Positions 14,063 to 22,467 are shown, counted from the first letter of the stretch. The stretch: DNA of 33,835 nt from RGIG3009 sp045595845 (GCA_045595845.1 JAZOBF010000027.1:1-33835); one strand, 5' to 3'. Numbers and translations are program-made. The notes: generated by a model not told the origin, from the sequence alone.

Positions 14063-14789
14063 TTTTCTGACACTGTTCCCCGAATCCTGTAATGCGGTAC
14101 TCGGGGAAAGCATTATCGGCAGGGCGCGTGAGCGCGGTATTTTGGACTTCCATTTTCACCAAATCCGCGATTATACGGAAAACCGCCAAAAACAGGTGGA
14201 CGATTATCCGTACGGCGGGGGTATGGGAATGGTGATGAACGCGCAACCGATTGCAGACTGTTTTCGCGCTGTCTGTGACGAACTCGGTCACCGCCCGCAC
14301 CTGATTTATTTGTCCCCGCAAGGCAAAACCCTCACACAAAAGCGCGCCCGTGAACTCGCCGAATTACCCGAACTGTGCTTATTGTGCGGTCATTATGAGG
14401 GCGTGGACGAGCGCGTGTTAGAAGCCCTTGTGGATGAGCAAATCTCCATCGGCGATTATGTGCTGACAGGCGGGGAACTCCCCGCCATGGTACTGGCGGA
14501 TTGTGTGGCCCGCATGATTCCGGGTGTGTTGTCCGACGAAGTGTGCTTTACCGAGGAAAGCCATTTTTCTTCTCTCTTGGAATATCCGCAATACACGCGT
14601 CCCGCGGTATGGGAAGGGCGCGAGGTCCCGTCGGTGTTATTGTCGGGGCATCACGAAAAGATTGCGGCATGGCGTCGCGAGCAATCGTTGTTACGCACAC
14701 TCAAACTCCGTCCCGATCTGTTGGAACACACGGAACTGACACCGAAAGAAAAGGTGTTTTTGGAAGAGAAAAAACACAATAATGCCTAA
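14052..14789 (+). CDS. trmD: tRNA (guanine-N1)-methyltransferase TrmD
   Basis: A 245-residue SPOUT-family enzyme that makes m1G37 in tRNA and so prevents +1 frameshifting. Hallmarks are the N-terminal MRIDFLTLFPE, YGGGMGMVM, and the trefoil-knot SAM site made of SPQGKTL, CGHYEGVDERV and DYVLTGGELPAM. The end includes the RPAVWEGREVPSVLLSGHH substrate segment. ATG 14052 is the natural start and overlaps the end of rimM. Downstream one would normally expect rplS; here it is replaced by an HPr gene after a 189-base gap, so the usual order is broken. Confidence 0.97.
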   Translation: MRIDFLTLFPESCNAVLGESIIGRARERGILDFHFHQIRDYTENRQKQVDDYPYGGGMGMVMNAQPIADCFRAVCDELGHRPHLIYLSPQGKTLTQKRARELAELPELCLLCGHYEGVDERVLEALVDEQISIGDYVLTGGELPAMVLADCVARMIPGVLSDEVCFTEESHFSSLLEYPQYTRPAVWEGREVPSVLLSGHHEKIAAWRREQSLLRTLKLRPDLLEHTELTPKEKVFLEEKKHNNA

Positions 14790-14898
14790 AACTCTTTCAA
14801 CAACCTCGTCATTTTTACCAATTTGGGCGCTTTTGTTTTTTCAAAATAGGGCAGGTTTCCAAAATTTCAAAAAACGAGTTTTTTTGCGCGGTTTTTGT

Positions 14899-14926
14899 TT
14901 GACCGCACGCGACGATGTGGTATACT
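14899..14926 (+). promoter_or_regulatory. promoter for the HPr gene
   Basis: TTGACC at 14899-14904 and TATACT at 14921-14926 with a 16-base spacer. The start codon is at 14979 after GGAGAAGGAG. Upstream, 14790-14898 is AT-rich with no clear gene or strong terminator. Confidence 0.78.
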
Positions 14927-14978
14927 ATATACTAAAGAGGAAAAGCTCAAGATGTGATGAGGAGAAGGAGTAATTGGT

Positions 14979-15242
14979 ATGTGCGTAAAAGATGTTTTGG
15001 TACAAAATCAAGTAGGCTTACATGCTCGTCCCGCTACCTTTTTTATTCAGAAGGCGAACGAGTTTAAATCGTCCATCTGGGTGGAGAAAGAGGAACGCCG
15101 CGTCAACGCGAAAAGCTTGCTCGGCGTATTGTCGCTCGGTATCGTAGGCGGTACGACGATTCGGATTATTGCCGACGGTAACGATGAAGAAGCGGCTGTG
15201 GATGCGCTCGTATCCTTGGTACAGTCGGGTTTCACCGAGTAA
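14979..15242 (+). CDS. ptsH: HPr phosphocarrier protein
   Basis: An 87-residue HPr. His15 in GLHARPA accepts phosphate from enzyme I in the phosphotransferase system. Ser46 in NAKSLLGVLSLG is the HPr-kinase site used in Firmicute carbon catabolite repression. Because both sites are kept, it could act in sugar transport and regulation; a Crh-type paralogue would lack His15. It has its own promoter and a strong terminator, so it is a single-gene unit, not in a ptsHI operon. Whether this organism has enzyme I cannot be seen here. In clostridia without a full PTS, such HPr proteins may serve only in regulation. Confidence 0.93.
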   Translation: MCVKDVLVQNQVGLHARPATFFIQKANEFKSSIWVEKEERRVNAKSLLGVLSLGIVGGTTIRIIADGNDEEAAVDALVSLVQSGFTE

Positions 15243-15255
15243 AAACGCAACGAAA

Positions 15256-15281
15256 GCGCAACCGCACGGTTGTGCTTTTTT
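15256..15281 (+). terminator. intrinsic terminator after the HPr gene
   Basis: GCGCAACC, GCAC loop, GGTTGTGC (one G-U), then six T. Confidence 0.92.
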
Positions 15282-15316
15282 CATTTATACATCCAAAAAA
15301 AGGGGGGTGAGCAACC

Positions 15317-17158
15317 ATGGAAAAATCCGAGCTTCGCAAACAGGCGATGGCATTGCCGACCGATCCCGGTGTGTATCTCATGAAAGACCGCAAAGGCACC
15401 GTCATCTATATCGGCAAAGCCAAAGTGCTTAAAAACCGCGTCAGCCAGTATTTTGGCACGGACACGGCTCACACCGAAAAGGTGCGGCAGATGGTCAGCC
15501 GTGTAGATCATTTTGATTACATTGTCACGGGCAGTGAATTTGAGGCGCTGATACTGGAATGCTCGCTCATCAAGCAATACGCACCCAAATACAACATTCT
15601 GCTCAAAGACGATAAAGGGTATCACTATATTCGCATATCTCCGCCACCGTATTCGCGCATCAGCGAGGCAAAACAAAAACAGGATGACGGCGCGCGATAT
15701 ATTGGTCCCTACCTATCCTCCTTTGCTATCAAACAAGCGGTAGACGAGGTGAATAAACTGTTTGAGCTCTCCACCTGTCGCAAACCGCTTGCTTACCGCA
15801 AAACTTGCGAGCGTCCTTGCCTCAACCACTATATCGGTCAATGCTGTGCCCCCTGCACGGGAAAAGTATCCCCCTCGGAATATGCCGACCGTGTGGAACA
15901 GGCGATCACCTACCTGACACAAGGACGCTCGAAACTGGTTGCGCTGTTACGGCGTCGCATGGATGTCTGCGCAGAAGCGCTGGATTTTGAAACCGCAGCC
16001 CGTCTGCGTGATCGCATCCGCGCGCTGGAAAAACTAAATACTTCCCAAAAAATCGTACAATCCCGCATCAAACGGCAAGATATTATAGCGTTTTCCCAAG
16101 CACAAGGCGTTTGTTGCTTTGAAATCTTCCGTTTTGAGAACGGTGCTTTGTCCGAACGGGAACATTTCTTTGTAGAACCGTCAGAGGAACTCCCCGCCAC
16201 GCGCGCCGAGTTTTTGCGCCGCTACTACTCCCTGCGTGACACCGTCCCACCCCGCATCGTATTGGATGGTGAAGTGGAGGATGCCGACCTGCTCGCGCGG
16301 TGGCTGACCGAAAAAGCATCGGCAAACGGTGAGCGTTACACGGTCCGCTTTGTATTTCCCGAACGCGGCGAACAGGCACAGCTTCTTAGGATGTGTCGCG
16401 AAAACGCCGCTGAACGCGTGGCACAACAACTCAATTTGCGCGGGCGCGATGTTACCGCGCTGGAAGAATTACAACAGCTTTTAGGGCTTTCCACGCTTCC
16501 CTCTCGCATTGAAAGTTACGACATTTCCCATACAGCAGGAAGTGACACCGTCGGTGCCATGGTCGTATTCCGAAACGGGAAACCGTACAAGGCGGCCTAC
16601 CGCCGCTTTGAAATTAACACCGCAGGCGAAGTGGATGATTACGCGTGTATGCGCGAAATACTCTCCCGCCGCTTACAAGACTATACCGACCGTCCCGACG
16701 ATGTCGGGTTCGGCGAGCTGCCGGATCTTATCTTGTTAGACGGCGGCAAAGGTCATGTATCGGCAGTCAAGCCGCTGGTTGACAGTTTCGGATACGGTAT
16801 CCCCGTGTTCGGCATGGTCAAAGACTCCCGCCACCGCACCCGCGCCATCACCGAAGCGGGCGCGGAACTCTCCATTCAATCCCGCCGCAGTGCGTTCACA
16901 CTGGTTTCTGCCATTGGAGAAGAGGTGCACCGCTTTGCCATCGGCTATCATCGGACAAAGCACCGCAAGCAAGGTGTTACTACCACCCTGACGAAAATTC
17001 CGGGCATCGGCACCAAGCGCGCCGCACTGTTACTGCGGCATTTCGGCTCATTGCGCGCCGTAAAAGAAGCAACTGCGGAACAATTAGCCGCCGTCAAAGG
17101 TATGACCATGCCGGCAGCAGAAGCCATTGTGCAATATTATCAAAAAAATTCGCCATGA
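15317..17158 (+). CDS. uvrC: UvrABC excinuclease subunit C
   Basis: A 613-residue UvrC, which makes both cuts around a DNA lesion during nucleotide excision repair. The N-terminal GIY-YIG nuclease has PGVYLMKDRKGTVIYIGKAK (residues about 15-35). A UVR helical segment, ETAARLRDRIRALEKL, lies near 220 and binds UvrB. The RNase H-like C-terminal nuclease shows ESYDISHTAGSDTVGAM and LILLDGGKGH, and the end carries helix-hairpin-helix DNA-binding repeats (IPGIGTKRAALLLRHFGS). A cysteine cluster, CERPCLNHYIGQCCAPC near 165-180, is the family's usual Fe-S/zinc-like motif. Start at ATG 15317 follows AGGGGGGTGAG. Intact, normal length. No uvrA or uvrB is in view. Confidence 0.97.
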   Translation: MEKSELRKQAMALPTDPGVYLMKDRKGTVIYIGKAKVLKNRVSQYFGTDTAHTEKVRQMVSRVDHFDYIVTGSEFEALILECSLIKQYAPKYNILLKDDKGYHYIRISPPPYSRISEAKQKQDDGARYIGPYLSSFAIKQAVDEVNKLFELSTCRKPLAYRKTCERPCLNHYIGQCCAPCTGKVSPSEYADRVEQAITYLTQGRSKLVALLRRRMDVCAEALDFETAARLRDRIRALEKLNTSQKIVQSRIKRQDIIAFSQAQGVCCFEIFRFENGALSEREHFFVEPSEELPATRAEFLRRYYSLRDTVPPRIVLDGEVEDADLLARWLTEKASANGERYTVRFVFPERGEQAQLLRMCRENAAERVAQQLNLRGRDVTALEELQQLLGLSTLPSRIESYDISHTAGSDTVGAMVVFRNGKPYKAAYRRFEINTAGEVDDYACMREILSRRLQDYTDRPDDVGFGELPDLILLDGGKGHVSAVKPLVDSFGYGIPVFGMVKDSRHRTRAITEAGAELSIQSRRSAFTLVSAIGEEVHRFAIGYHRTKHRKQGVTTTLTKIPGIGTKRAALLLRHFGSLRAVKEATAEQLAAVKGMTMPAAEAIVQYYQKNSP

Positions 17159-17162
17159 CTCC

Positions 17163-17205
17163 TTGCATTCGGACAAGTGACTATGTTATACTAATACTAT
17201 AGTCA
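17163..17205 (+). promoter_or_regulatory. promoter with inverted repeat around the -10
   Basis: TTGCAT at 17163-17168 and TATACT at 17187-17192 (18-base spacer) precede the two-TM protein gene. TGACTAT at 17178-17184 and ATAGTCA at 17199-17205 form a perfect 7-base inverted repeat that brackets the -10, suitable for a dimeric regulator. Confidence 0.6.
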
Positions 17206-17227
17206 AGTATTGGAAGGAGAATCGCCA

Positions 17228-17746
17228 ATGGATAGCTTCGTTGAGCAATTGGTAAAAAAGAAAAAAAGCCCGGGACAGATTCTGGCGATGGTCGGAACCG
17301 TCTTACTGGCGCTTTTCCTGTTAATCCTTTCGGTACTGTTTATCAGCGTGGCGGGGCCCTTTGCCGCTTTCGTCATCGTCGGTGTGTTTTACGGTGCATG
17401 GTATCTGTTAACGGCCCAAAACATCGAGTACGAATATTGTGTCACCAACGGTGACATTGACATCGACCGCATCGTGGCACAGCGCAAGCGCCACCGCATC
17501 GTATCGGTATCCGCCAAAAAGATTGAAAGTGCGGGACGCTATATCCATGAAAAATGGGCAGGACGCCCCATGGACCGCACCGTTATCGCCGCGCCGTCCG
17601 AACATGAGGATAATTTGTATTATTTCACCTATCACAGTAAAAAACGCGGCCATACGCTGGTGGTATTCCAACCCGATGAACGCGTCAAAGAATCCTTGTA
17701 TGACGGCTTGCCCAAACTGGTGCAACTCGACTGGGATAAAGAATAA
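17228..17746 (+). CDS. two-TM membrane protein with cytoplasmic domain (DUF6106-like)
   Basis: A 172-residue protein. A basic N-terminus (VKKKKSPGQ) is followed by two close hydrophobic segments at about 20-42 and 46-64, then a soluble beta-rich domain that contains YEYCVTNGDIDIDRIVAQRKRHRIVSV. This resembles membrane-anchored PH-like domains, and I believe it matches the clostridial DUF6106 family, though that is from memory. Start at ATG 17228 follows GGAAGGAGA; the earlier in-frame start at 17210 would include the ribosome binding site. Function unknown. It sits between uvrC and nnrD and has its own promoter and terminator. Confidence 0.72.
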   Translation: MDSFVEQLVKKKKSPGQILAMVGTVLLALFLLILSVLFISVAGPFAAFVIVGVFYGAWYLLTAQNIEYEYCVTNGDIDIDRIVAQRKRHRIVSVSAKKIESAGRYIHEKWAGRPMDRTVIAAPSEHEDNLYYFTYHSKKRGHTLVVFQPDERVKESLYDGLPKLVQLDWDKE

Positions 17747-17750
17747 GCAA

Positions 17751-17777
17751 AAGGCAGCCGACGGCTGCCTTTTTTTA
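17751..17777 (+). terminator. intrinsic terminator before nnrD
   Basis: AGGCAGCC, GAC loop, GGCTGCCT, then seven T. The nnrD ribosome binding site AAAGGAG follows at once, so nnrD may depend on read-through. Confidence 0.92.
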
Positions 17778-17791
17778 AAGGAGTTATACGG

Positions 17792-18646
17792 ATGAATCTC
17801 CCCGAATCCATCAAACAATGTTTCCCGAAACGGAAAGCTGACAGTCACAAAGGCACCTACGGCACCCTGCTTTCGGTGTGCGGCAGTTACGGCATGGCCG
17901 GTGCCGCCATTTTAGCCGCGCGCGCGGCGGGGCGGTGCGGTACGGGACTGGTAATCGCGGCCCTGCCGAAAAGCATCTACCCCATCGCGGCGGCTGCCTT
18001 ACCGGAAGTGGTATTTGCCCCGCTTGAAGACGCCCCCACCGCCGTTCAGTTACAGACGTTAACATCTCACTTGAAAAAATGTACCGCTTTGCTTGTCGGG
18101 TGCGGACTCGGTAACACGCCTGCCACCGCCGCTTTAGTAGAAGCCATACTGCACACGGCAGAATGCCCGGTTGTTTTGGATGCGGATGGTATAAACGCGG
18201 CTGTTCGGCATATACCTATATTGGAAACAGCGCATCCCCCGCTTATCCTGACACCCCACCCGAAAGAGCTCGCGCGCTTATTACATGGCACCGTTTCCCA
18301 GGTGCAAGCCGATCGAAAAGCGGCGGCGCTAACCGCCGCTCGGCGTTTTGGGGCGACCGTCGTTCTAAAAGGGCACCATACCGTAATCGCCGATGCGTGC
18401 GGCACGGTAACCGTCAATGAAAACGGCAACCCCGGTATGGCGGTTGCCGGTAGCGGAGATGTACTCGCCGGCATGATCGCGGGACTGACAGCACAAGGTC
18501 TGTTACCACAGGATGCCGCCCGTTGCGGCGTATTTCTGCACGGCGCGGCAGGTGATCTTGCCGCTATGCGGCACTCCCAACACGCGATGCTGCCCACCGA
18601 CATTCTGGATGAACTGGGGACGCTGTTTCTGCAACTTGAATCATAG
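17792..18646 (+). CDS. nnrD: ADP-dependent NAD(P)H-hydrate dehydratase
   Basis: A 284-residue ribokinase-fold enzyme of the YjeF C-terminal family that repairs damaged NAD(P)H hydrates using ADP. Key blocks: HKGTYGTLLSVCGS near the N-terminus, the VGCGLGN turn, VVLDADGINA, ILTPHPKE, and NPGMAVAGSGDVLAGMIAGL, which holds the catalytic Asp in GSGDVL. The NnrE epimerase domain, fused at the N-terminus in many bacteria, is absent, so the epimerase must be elsewhere or missing. ATG 17792 has AAAGGAG ten bases upstream. The lipoprotein gene follows 11 bases after the stop, so the two likely share a transcript. GC content is high here, as in uvrC. Confidence 0.92.
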   Translation: MNLPESIKQCFPKRKADSHKGTYGTLLSVCGSYGMAGAAILAARAAGRCGTGLVIAALPKSIYPIAAAALPEVVFAPLEDAPTAVQLQTLTSHLKKCTALLVGCGLGNTPATAALVEAILHTAECPVVLDADGINAAVRHIPILETAHPPLILTPHPKELARLLHGTVSQVQADRKAAALTAARRFGATVVLKGHHTVIADACGTVTVNENGNPGMAVAGSGDVLAGMIAGLTAQGLLPQDAARCGVFLHGAAGDLAAMRHSQHAMLPTDILDELGTLFLQLES

Positions 18647-18657
18647 GAGTTGTGCAT

Positions 18658-19161
18658 ATGCCCCGTCGTCTTTTCGCTCTGTGCGTTCTGGTGTGCTGTC
18701 TTTTTGCCGGCTGTAGCCGACAAAAATCAACAGAACCGATTTCGGTAGATTTTATCTGTGACTTTCGCGCACAATACAACGATATGACCGCCGAAGGCAC
18801 GCTCACCCGCCGTACCGCGGGCACCTTGCTCTTAGAATTTTCAAAACCCGAAACGTTAGAGGGACTGACGGCTGACTGGGACGGCGAAACGGTGACCTTA
18901 CACTATAAAGGCCTCTCGTATGATGTCGATCCCGACAAACTCCCCGAAAGTGCCCTGGGCGAGGGCTTGATATCCGCCTTTGACGCGGTGTTGCGCGAAG
19001 AAGGCACCACACAGGAAAAAGACGGTAAAGTGACGGTCACGGGCTTGTCAGGAAAAGCAGAATACACCTATGTGTACGACGCCGAGTCGGGCGCACCCGT
19101 TTCGCTCTCGATTCCGTCCATCCCCCTCACCGTCACTTTTTCCAATACCCGAACATCATAA
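18658..19161 (+). CDS. predicted lipoprotein of unknown function
   Basis: A 167-residue exported lipoprotein. A basic start (MPRR), a hydrophobic stretch and the lipobox FAGC give acylation at Cys19. The rest is a beta-rich domain with alternating strands (VDFICDFRAQYNDMTAEGTLTRR ... VSLSIPSIPLTVTFSN), a pattern like LolA/LppX-type half-barrels that hold hydrophobic ligands; this fold call is tentative. The ATG at 18658 follows AGGAG at 18645-18649; the GTG at 18652 is too close. It is cotranscribed with nnrD, with no obvious functional link. The stop codon lies in a 19-base sequence that matches the arm of the element at 10.5 kb. Confidence 0.75.
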   Translation: MPRRLFALCVLVCCLFAGCSRQKSTEPISVDFICDFRAQYNDMTAEGTLTRRTAGTLLLEFSKPETLEGLTADWDGETVTLHYKGLSYDVDPDKLPESALGEGLISAFDAVLREEGTTQEKDGKVTVTGLSGKAEYTYVYDAESGAPVSLSIPSIPLTVTFSNTRTS

Positions 19162-19177
19162 CCACAACTGACACACT
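19159..19177 (+). repeat. solo copy of the inverted-arm sequence
   Basis: TAACCACAACTGACACACT here matches the reverse complement of 10809-10827 at 18 of 19 positions. It begins at the stop codon of the lipoprotein gene and ends just before the terminator. No partner arm is seen nearby. Confidence 0.5.
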
Positions 19178-19180
19178 AAG

Positions 19181-19208
19181 AAAAAGCGAGGCAATGCCTC
19201 GCTTTTTT
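19181..19208. terminator. two-way intrinsic terminator
   Basis: AAAAAGCGAGGC, AAT, GCCTCGCTTTTTT. It can end the nnrD-lipoprotein transcript on + and the YdcF-like gene on -, whose stop is at 19207. Confidence 0.93.
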
Positions 19209-19995
19209 ATGTTCCCAACAACGCCATATGGCAGATACCCGCAAAATCGCGGATCCAGTAACTCGCCAGCAGGTGCCACGGTGTATGCGCCATAACGGCA
19301 CCCGACACCGTTAGCCCCGCCCGTTTGACAAACTGTTGCGCACGGAACTGGTGAAACTCCTGCGTGACGATGGCCACCTCGGTGCTGAAGCCGTTTTGCT
19401 CAATCAGTTCGTGGGAATGCCGAATATTCTCAAATGTGCTCGTGGAGCTTTCTTCCTTGTAGATACGCGCGGGATCGATGCCCTTGTTTACAAGATAGGT
19501 GTACATCACACTCGCCTCGGTACAAATCTCATCGTCCCCCTGACCGCCGGATACGATACACACCGCACGCGGATGCTCATTTAGATATGCATACGCCGCA
19601 TCCAACCGCCCGCGCAACAACCGACTCGGCTGATCTTCACGCAACGCGGCACCCAATACAATCAGCGTGGCGTGTTCTTGAGGCGGCTTAATACACGCGT
19701 TCACCATACAAACGGACAAACCGACAAACAACACGACCAACGCACCGATAAGCGCCGCCATACTGCCCAAAACCGCCTTGCCGACACTGCTCTTCCACAA
19801 CCACCCGCAAAAGGCGGCAACTTGCGGAAACGCGATACACGCAACCGCGCCGAGTCCACCGACAAGGATCATTGTCAGACAACCCGAATGAAATCGACCG
19901 GTAAACGACGGCAACACACCCCATATCACCACGAATATGCACAGTAACGCAATCAAAATACGCACGGCGATACCAACTCCGCTTGTACCGGGCAA
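19207..19995 (-). CDS. YdcF/SanA-like DUF218 membrane protein
   Basis: A 262-residue protein with about three N-terminal membrane segments (about 8-28, 38-60, 72-98) and a DUF218 domain. The domain shows ATLIVLGAAL, VCIVSGGQGDDE, EASVMYTYLVNKGIDPARIYKEESSTSTFENI and IVTQEFHQFRA, the standard order of the YdcF/ElyC/SanA family. Those proteins affect envelope integrity; their reaction is not settled, though SAM or nucleotide binding has been suggested. The start is TTG at 19995 with AAAGGGGG nine bases upstream; a GTG at codon 11 is a possible alternative. It follows the serA terminator, so a separate promoter is expected upstream but was not identified with confidence. Confidence 0.82.
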   Translation of the reverse strand: MPGTSGVGIAVRILIALLCIFVVIWGVLPSFTGRFHSGCLTMILVGGLGAVACIAFPQVAAFCGWLWKSSVGKAVLGSMAALIGALVVLFVGLSVCMVNACIKPPQEHATLIVLGAALREDQPSRLLRGRLDAAYAYLNEHPRAVCIVSGGQGDDEICTEASVMYTYLVNKGIDPARIYKEESSTSTFENIRHSHELIEQNGFSTEVAIVTQEFHQFRAQQFVKRAGLTVSGAVMAHTPWHLLASYWIRDFAGICHMALLGT

Positions 19996-20028
19996 ACGGA
20001 CGCGCCCCCTTTCTCAAATCATGTTAAA

Positions 20029-20058
20029 AAGGCGGCACCGATTTGTCGGTGCCGCCTT
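20029..20058 (-). terminator. intrinsic terminator of serC-serA
   Basis: On the - strand AAGGCGGCACCGA, CAAA loop, TCGGTGCCGCCTT, then more T. It lies 7 bases past the serA stop. Confidence 0.93.
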
Positions 20059-20064
20059 AAATGC

Positions 20065-21222
20065 TTAGATTTTGCGCACGCGGACAACGCCGTCGATTGC
20101 CCGAATCTTGTCAATCACACTCTGCGAAACATCGCCCTCGATATCCAACACCGTATACGCATTATCCTTTTTGGAACGGTTCGTCAAGGTTTCAATGTTC
20201 ACACCGGCATCCGACACCACACCGCTAATCTGCGCCAGCATCGTCGGAATGTTACGGTGCAGTACACAAATGCGCACATCGCCGCTCTTGGCCACATCCA
20301 TGCTCGGGAAATTGACCGAATTCCGGATAATTCCCTGCTCCAAATAAATCCTCAGTTCGTCGGCGGCCATCATGGCGCAGTTATCCTCACTCTCGGGTGT
20401 GGAAGCACCAAGGTGGGGAATCGCAATTACATTTTCCACACACAGCATATCGTCAGACGGGAAATCCACCACATAGGCGGCAACCTTACCGTCTTTAAGA
20501 GCCGTGCGCAATGCGTCGCCATCAACGAGTTCACCGCGGGCAAAGTTCAGAATGCGCACGCCATCTTTCATGGCAGCGATGCTGTCCGTACCGATCATAC
20601 CGCGCGTAGCATCGTTGAGCGGCACGTGCACAGTAATGTAATCACATTCTGCGTAAATCTGTTCCAGATTGGCGGCGTGATGAATCGAGCGAGACAAGCT
20701 CCACGCAGCATCGACCGACAGATACGGATCATATCCGTACACTTCCATGCCCAGCGATTTGGCAGCGTTCGCTACCAAAACACCGATGGCACCCAAGCCT
20801 ATAACGCCGAGCTTTTTGCCGAGAATTTCGGGACCGGCGAATTGGCCTTTTCCTTTTTCGACCAACTTACCGACCTCGTCGCCCTGCCCTTTGAGCGTTT
20901 TCGCCCACTCGATAGCAGGTACCACTTTACGGGAGGCAAGGAACAAACCGGCAATCACCAATTCTTTTACGGCGTTGGCGTTGGCACCGGGGGTATTAAA
21001 TACGACGATACCCGCATCACTGCAACGATCCAACGGGATGTTATTGACACCCGCACCGGCTCTGGCAACCGCCAAGAGTGATTTCGGGAACTCCATTTCA
21101 TGCATGGAAGCGGAGCGCACCATAACACCGACAGGATCCGCTACCGAATCACCCACGGTGTAACCGGCGCCCAAACGGTCGGTACCGCAGGCGGCAATTT
21201 TATTAAGTGTTAAGATATCCAT
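20065..21222 (-). CDS. serA: D-3-phosphoglycerate dehydrogenase
   Basis: A 385-residue enzyme that oxidises 3-phosphoglycerate with NAD+ as the first step of serine synthesis. It has the Rossmann motif GVIGLGAIGVLVANAAKSLG, followed by the nucleotide-discriminating Asp in YGYDPY, and the catalytic Arg (NFARGELVD), Glu (STPESEDNCA) and His (IPHLGAS). A C-terminal ACT domain (about 317-385) is the usual serine feedback site. It lacks the intervening domain of long SerA types. AAGGAGAA precedes the ATG. serC lies 24 bases upstream, so this is the second gene of a serC-serA operon. serB is not present. Confidence 0.96.
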   Translation of the reverse strand: MDILTLNKIAACGTDRLGAGYTVGDSVADPVGVMVRSASMHEMEFPKSLLAVARAGAGVNNIPLDRCSDAGIVVFNTPGANANAVKELVIAGLFLASRKVVPAIEWAKTLKGQGDEVGKLVEKGKGQFAGPEILGKKLGVIGLGAIGVLVANAAKSLGMEVYGYDPYLSVDAAWSLSRSIHHAANLEQIYAECDYITVHVPLNDATRGMIGTDSIAAMKDGVRILNFARGELVDGDALRTALKDGKVAAYVVDFPSDDMLCVENVIAIPHLGASTPESEDNCAMMAADELRIYLEQGIIRNSVNFPSMDVAKSGDVRICVLHRNIPTMLAQISGVVSDAGVNIETLTNRSKKDNAYTVLDIEGDVSQSVIDKIRAIDGVVRVRKI

Positions 21223-21246
21223 ACTCGTTCTCCTTATACTGACGCA

Positions 21247-22332
21247 CTATGCGTTTGCTTCTTCAAAGGCTTTCATAAAGGCAACGAGTTTCTCGACGCC
21301 TTCAACCGGCATGGCGTTGTAAATGGACGCACGCATGCCACCAACCGAACGATGGCCCTTGAGGTTCACAAAACCGGCTGCGGTTGCTTCTTTGACGAAT
21401 TTCGCATCCAGTTCTTCGTTACCCGTAACAAACGGTACATTCATGAGCGAGCGGTCTTTCTTTTCAACGGTACCTTTGAACAGCTTGGAAGAATCGAGGA
21501 AATCGTACAGAATAGCCGCTTTCTTCTCGTTGATGGCCTTCATCTTTTCCAGACCGCCAATCTCGTTTTTCACCCACTCAAGCACCAGCTTGCAAACATA
21601 AATGGTATAGCAAGGCGGGGTGTTAAACATGGAGTCGTTCTCGGCATGGATTTGGTAGTTAAACATGGTCGGCGTGATCTCCTGCGCGTTACCGATTAAG
21701 TCTTCGCGCACGATCACCACCGTCAATCCGGCAGGGGCCATATTCTTTTGCGCGCCGGCATACAGCAAGCCGAAACGGGATACATCGATCGGCTCAGACA
21801 GGATACAAGACGAAATATCCGCCACCAACGGTACATTGCCCGTTTCCGGTAATTTGTTAAATTTCGTACCATAGATGGTGTTGTTCATGCAGATATGGAA
21901 ATAGTCGGCATCCGGCGTGAAATCCGCCTCATCCCACTCGGGGATATAGGAAAAGGTCTTGTCTTTGGAACTGGCAATCACTTTTGCCTCACCGTAGCGG
22001 TCTGCTTCCTTGTACGCCTTCGTCGCCCATTGACCTGTCAGGATAAAATCCGCCTTGCCGCTCTTGTTCATGAGATTCAAGGGGATCATGGCAAACTGCG
22101 AAGAGGCACCGCCCTGTAAGAACAGTACTTTATAGTTATCGGGAATGTTCATAATTTCACGCAACAGCGCTTCACATTCCTTGATAATGGCATCGTATGT
22201 TTTGGATCGATGCGACATCTCCATAACCGATTGACCGGATCCCTGATAATCCAGCATCTCCTCTGCCGCACGCTTCAAAACGCTTTCCGGCAGCACGGAA
22301 GGGCCGGCCGAAAAATTGTATACTCTTGCCAT
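21247..22332 (-). CDS. serC: phosphoserine aminotransferase
   Basis: A 361-residue PLP enzyme that converts 3-phosphohydroxypyruvate and glutamate to phosphoserine and 2-oxoglutarate. The start YNFSAGPSVLPESVL is typical, the PLP lysine is in YAGAQKNMAPAG (about residue 195), and VGGMRASIYNAMP near the end carries substrate-binding residues. Full length. GGAGG lies before the ATG, and the promoter is at 22371-22399. It leads the serC-serA operon and is divergent from the hydrogenase-sensor cassette. The enzyme can also serve in pyridoxal phosphate synthesis in some bacteria. Confidence 0.97.
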   Translation of the reverse strand: MARVYNFSAGPSVLPESVLKRAAEEMLDYQGSGQSVMEMSHRSKTYDAIIKECEALLREIMNIPDNYKVLFLQGGASSQFAMIPLNLMNKSGKADFILTGQWATKAYKEADRYGEAKVIASSKDKTFSYIPEWDEADFTPDADYFHICMNNTIYGTKFNKLPETGNVPLVADISSCILSEPIDVSRFGLLYAGAQKNMAPAGLTVVIVREDLIGNAQEITPTMFNYQIHAENDSMFNTPPCYTIYVCKLVLEWVKNEIGGLEKMKAINEKKAAILYDFLDSSKLFKGTVEKKDRSLMNVPFVTGNEELDAKFVKEATAAGFVNLKGHRSVGGMRASIYNAMPVEGVEKLVAFMKAFEEANA

Positions 22333-22370
22333 AGTTCATTCCTCCAAAGAATAAAAGTAGAATTATTACT

Positions 22371-22399
22371 ATTTTACTCCCGTTTGTCGTGATAGTCAA
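22371..22399 (-). promoter_or_regulatory. serC-serA promoter
   Basis: On the - strand TTGACT (22394-22399) and TAAAAT (22371-22376) are 17 bases apart. Confidence 0.78.
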
Positions 22400-22438
22400 C
22401 CATAATTTGCAGTTCTGTCAGGGTTCCAACGGTTTTTC

Positions 22439-22467
22439 TTGCATAATGTATTCATTTACAGTATACT
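22439..22467 (+). promoter_or_regulatory. promoter of the hydrogenase-sensor cassette
   Basis: TTGCAT at 22439-22444 and TATACT at 22462-22467 with a 17-base spacer. It is divergent from the serC promoter, with 39 bases between the two -35 boxes. Confidence 0.75.

Noticed and set aside
14782..14973. 63-residue ORF between trmD and HPr
   Set aside because: It overlaps the HPr promoter, has no ribosome binding site and its translation looks like non-coding AT-rich sequence.
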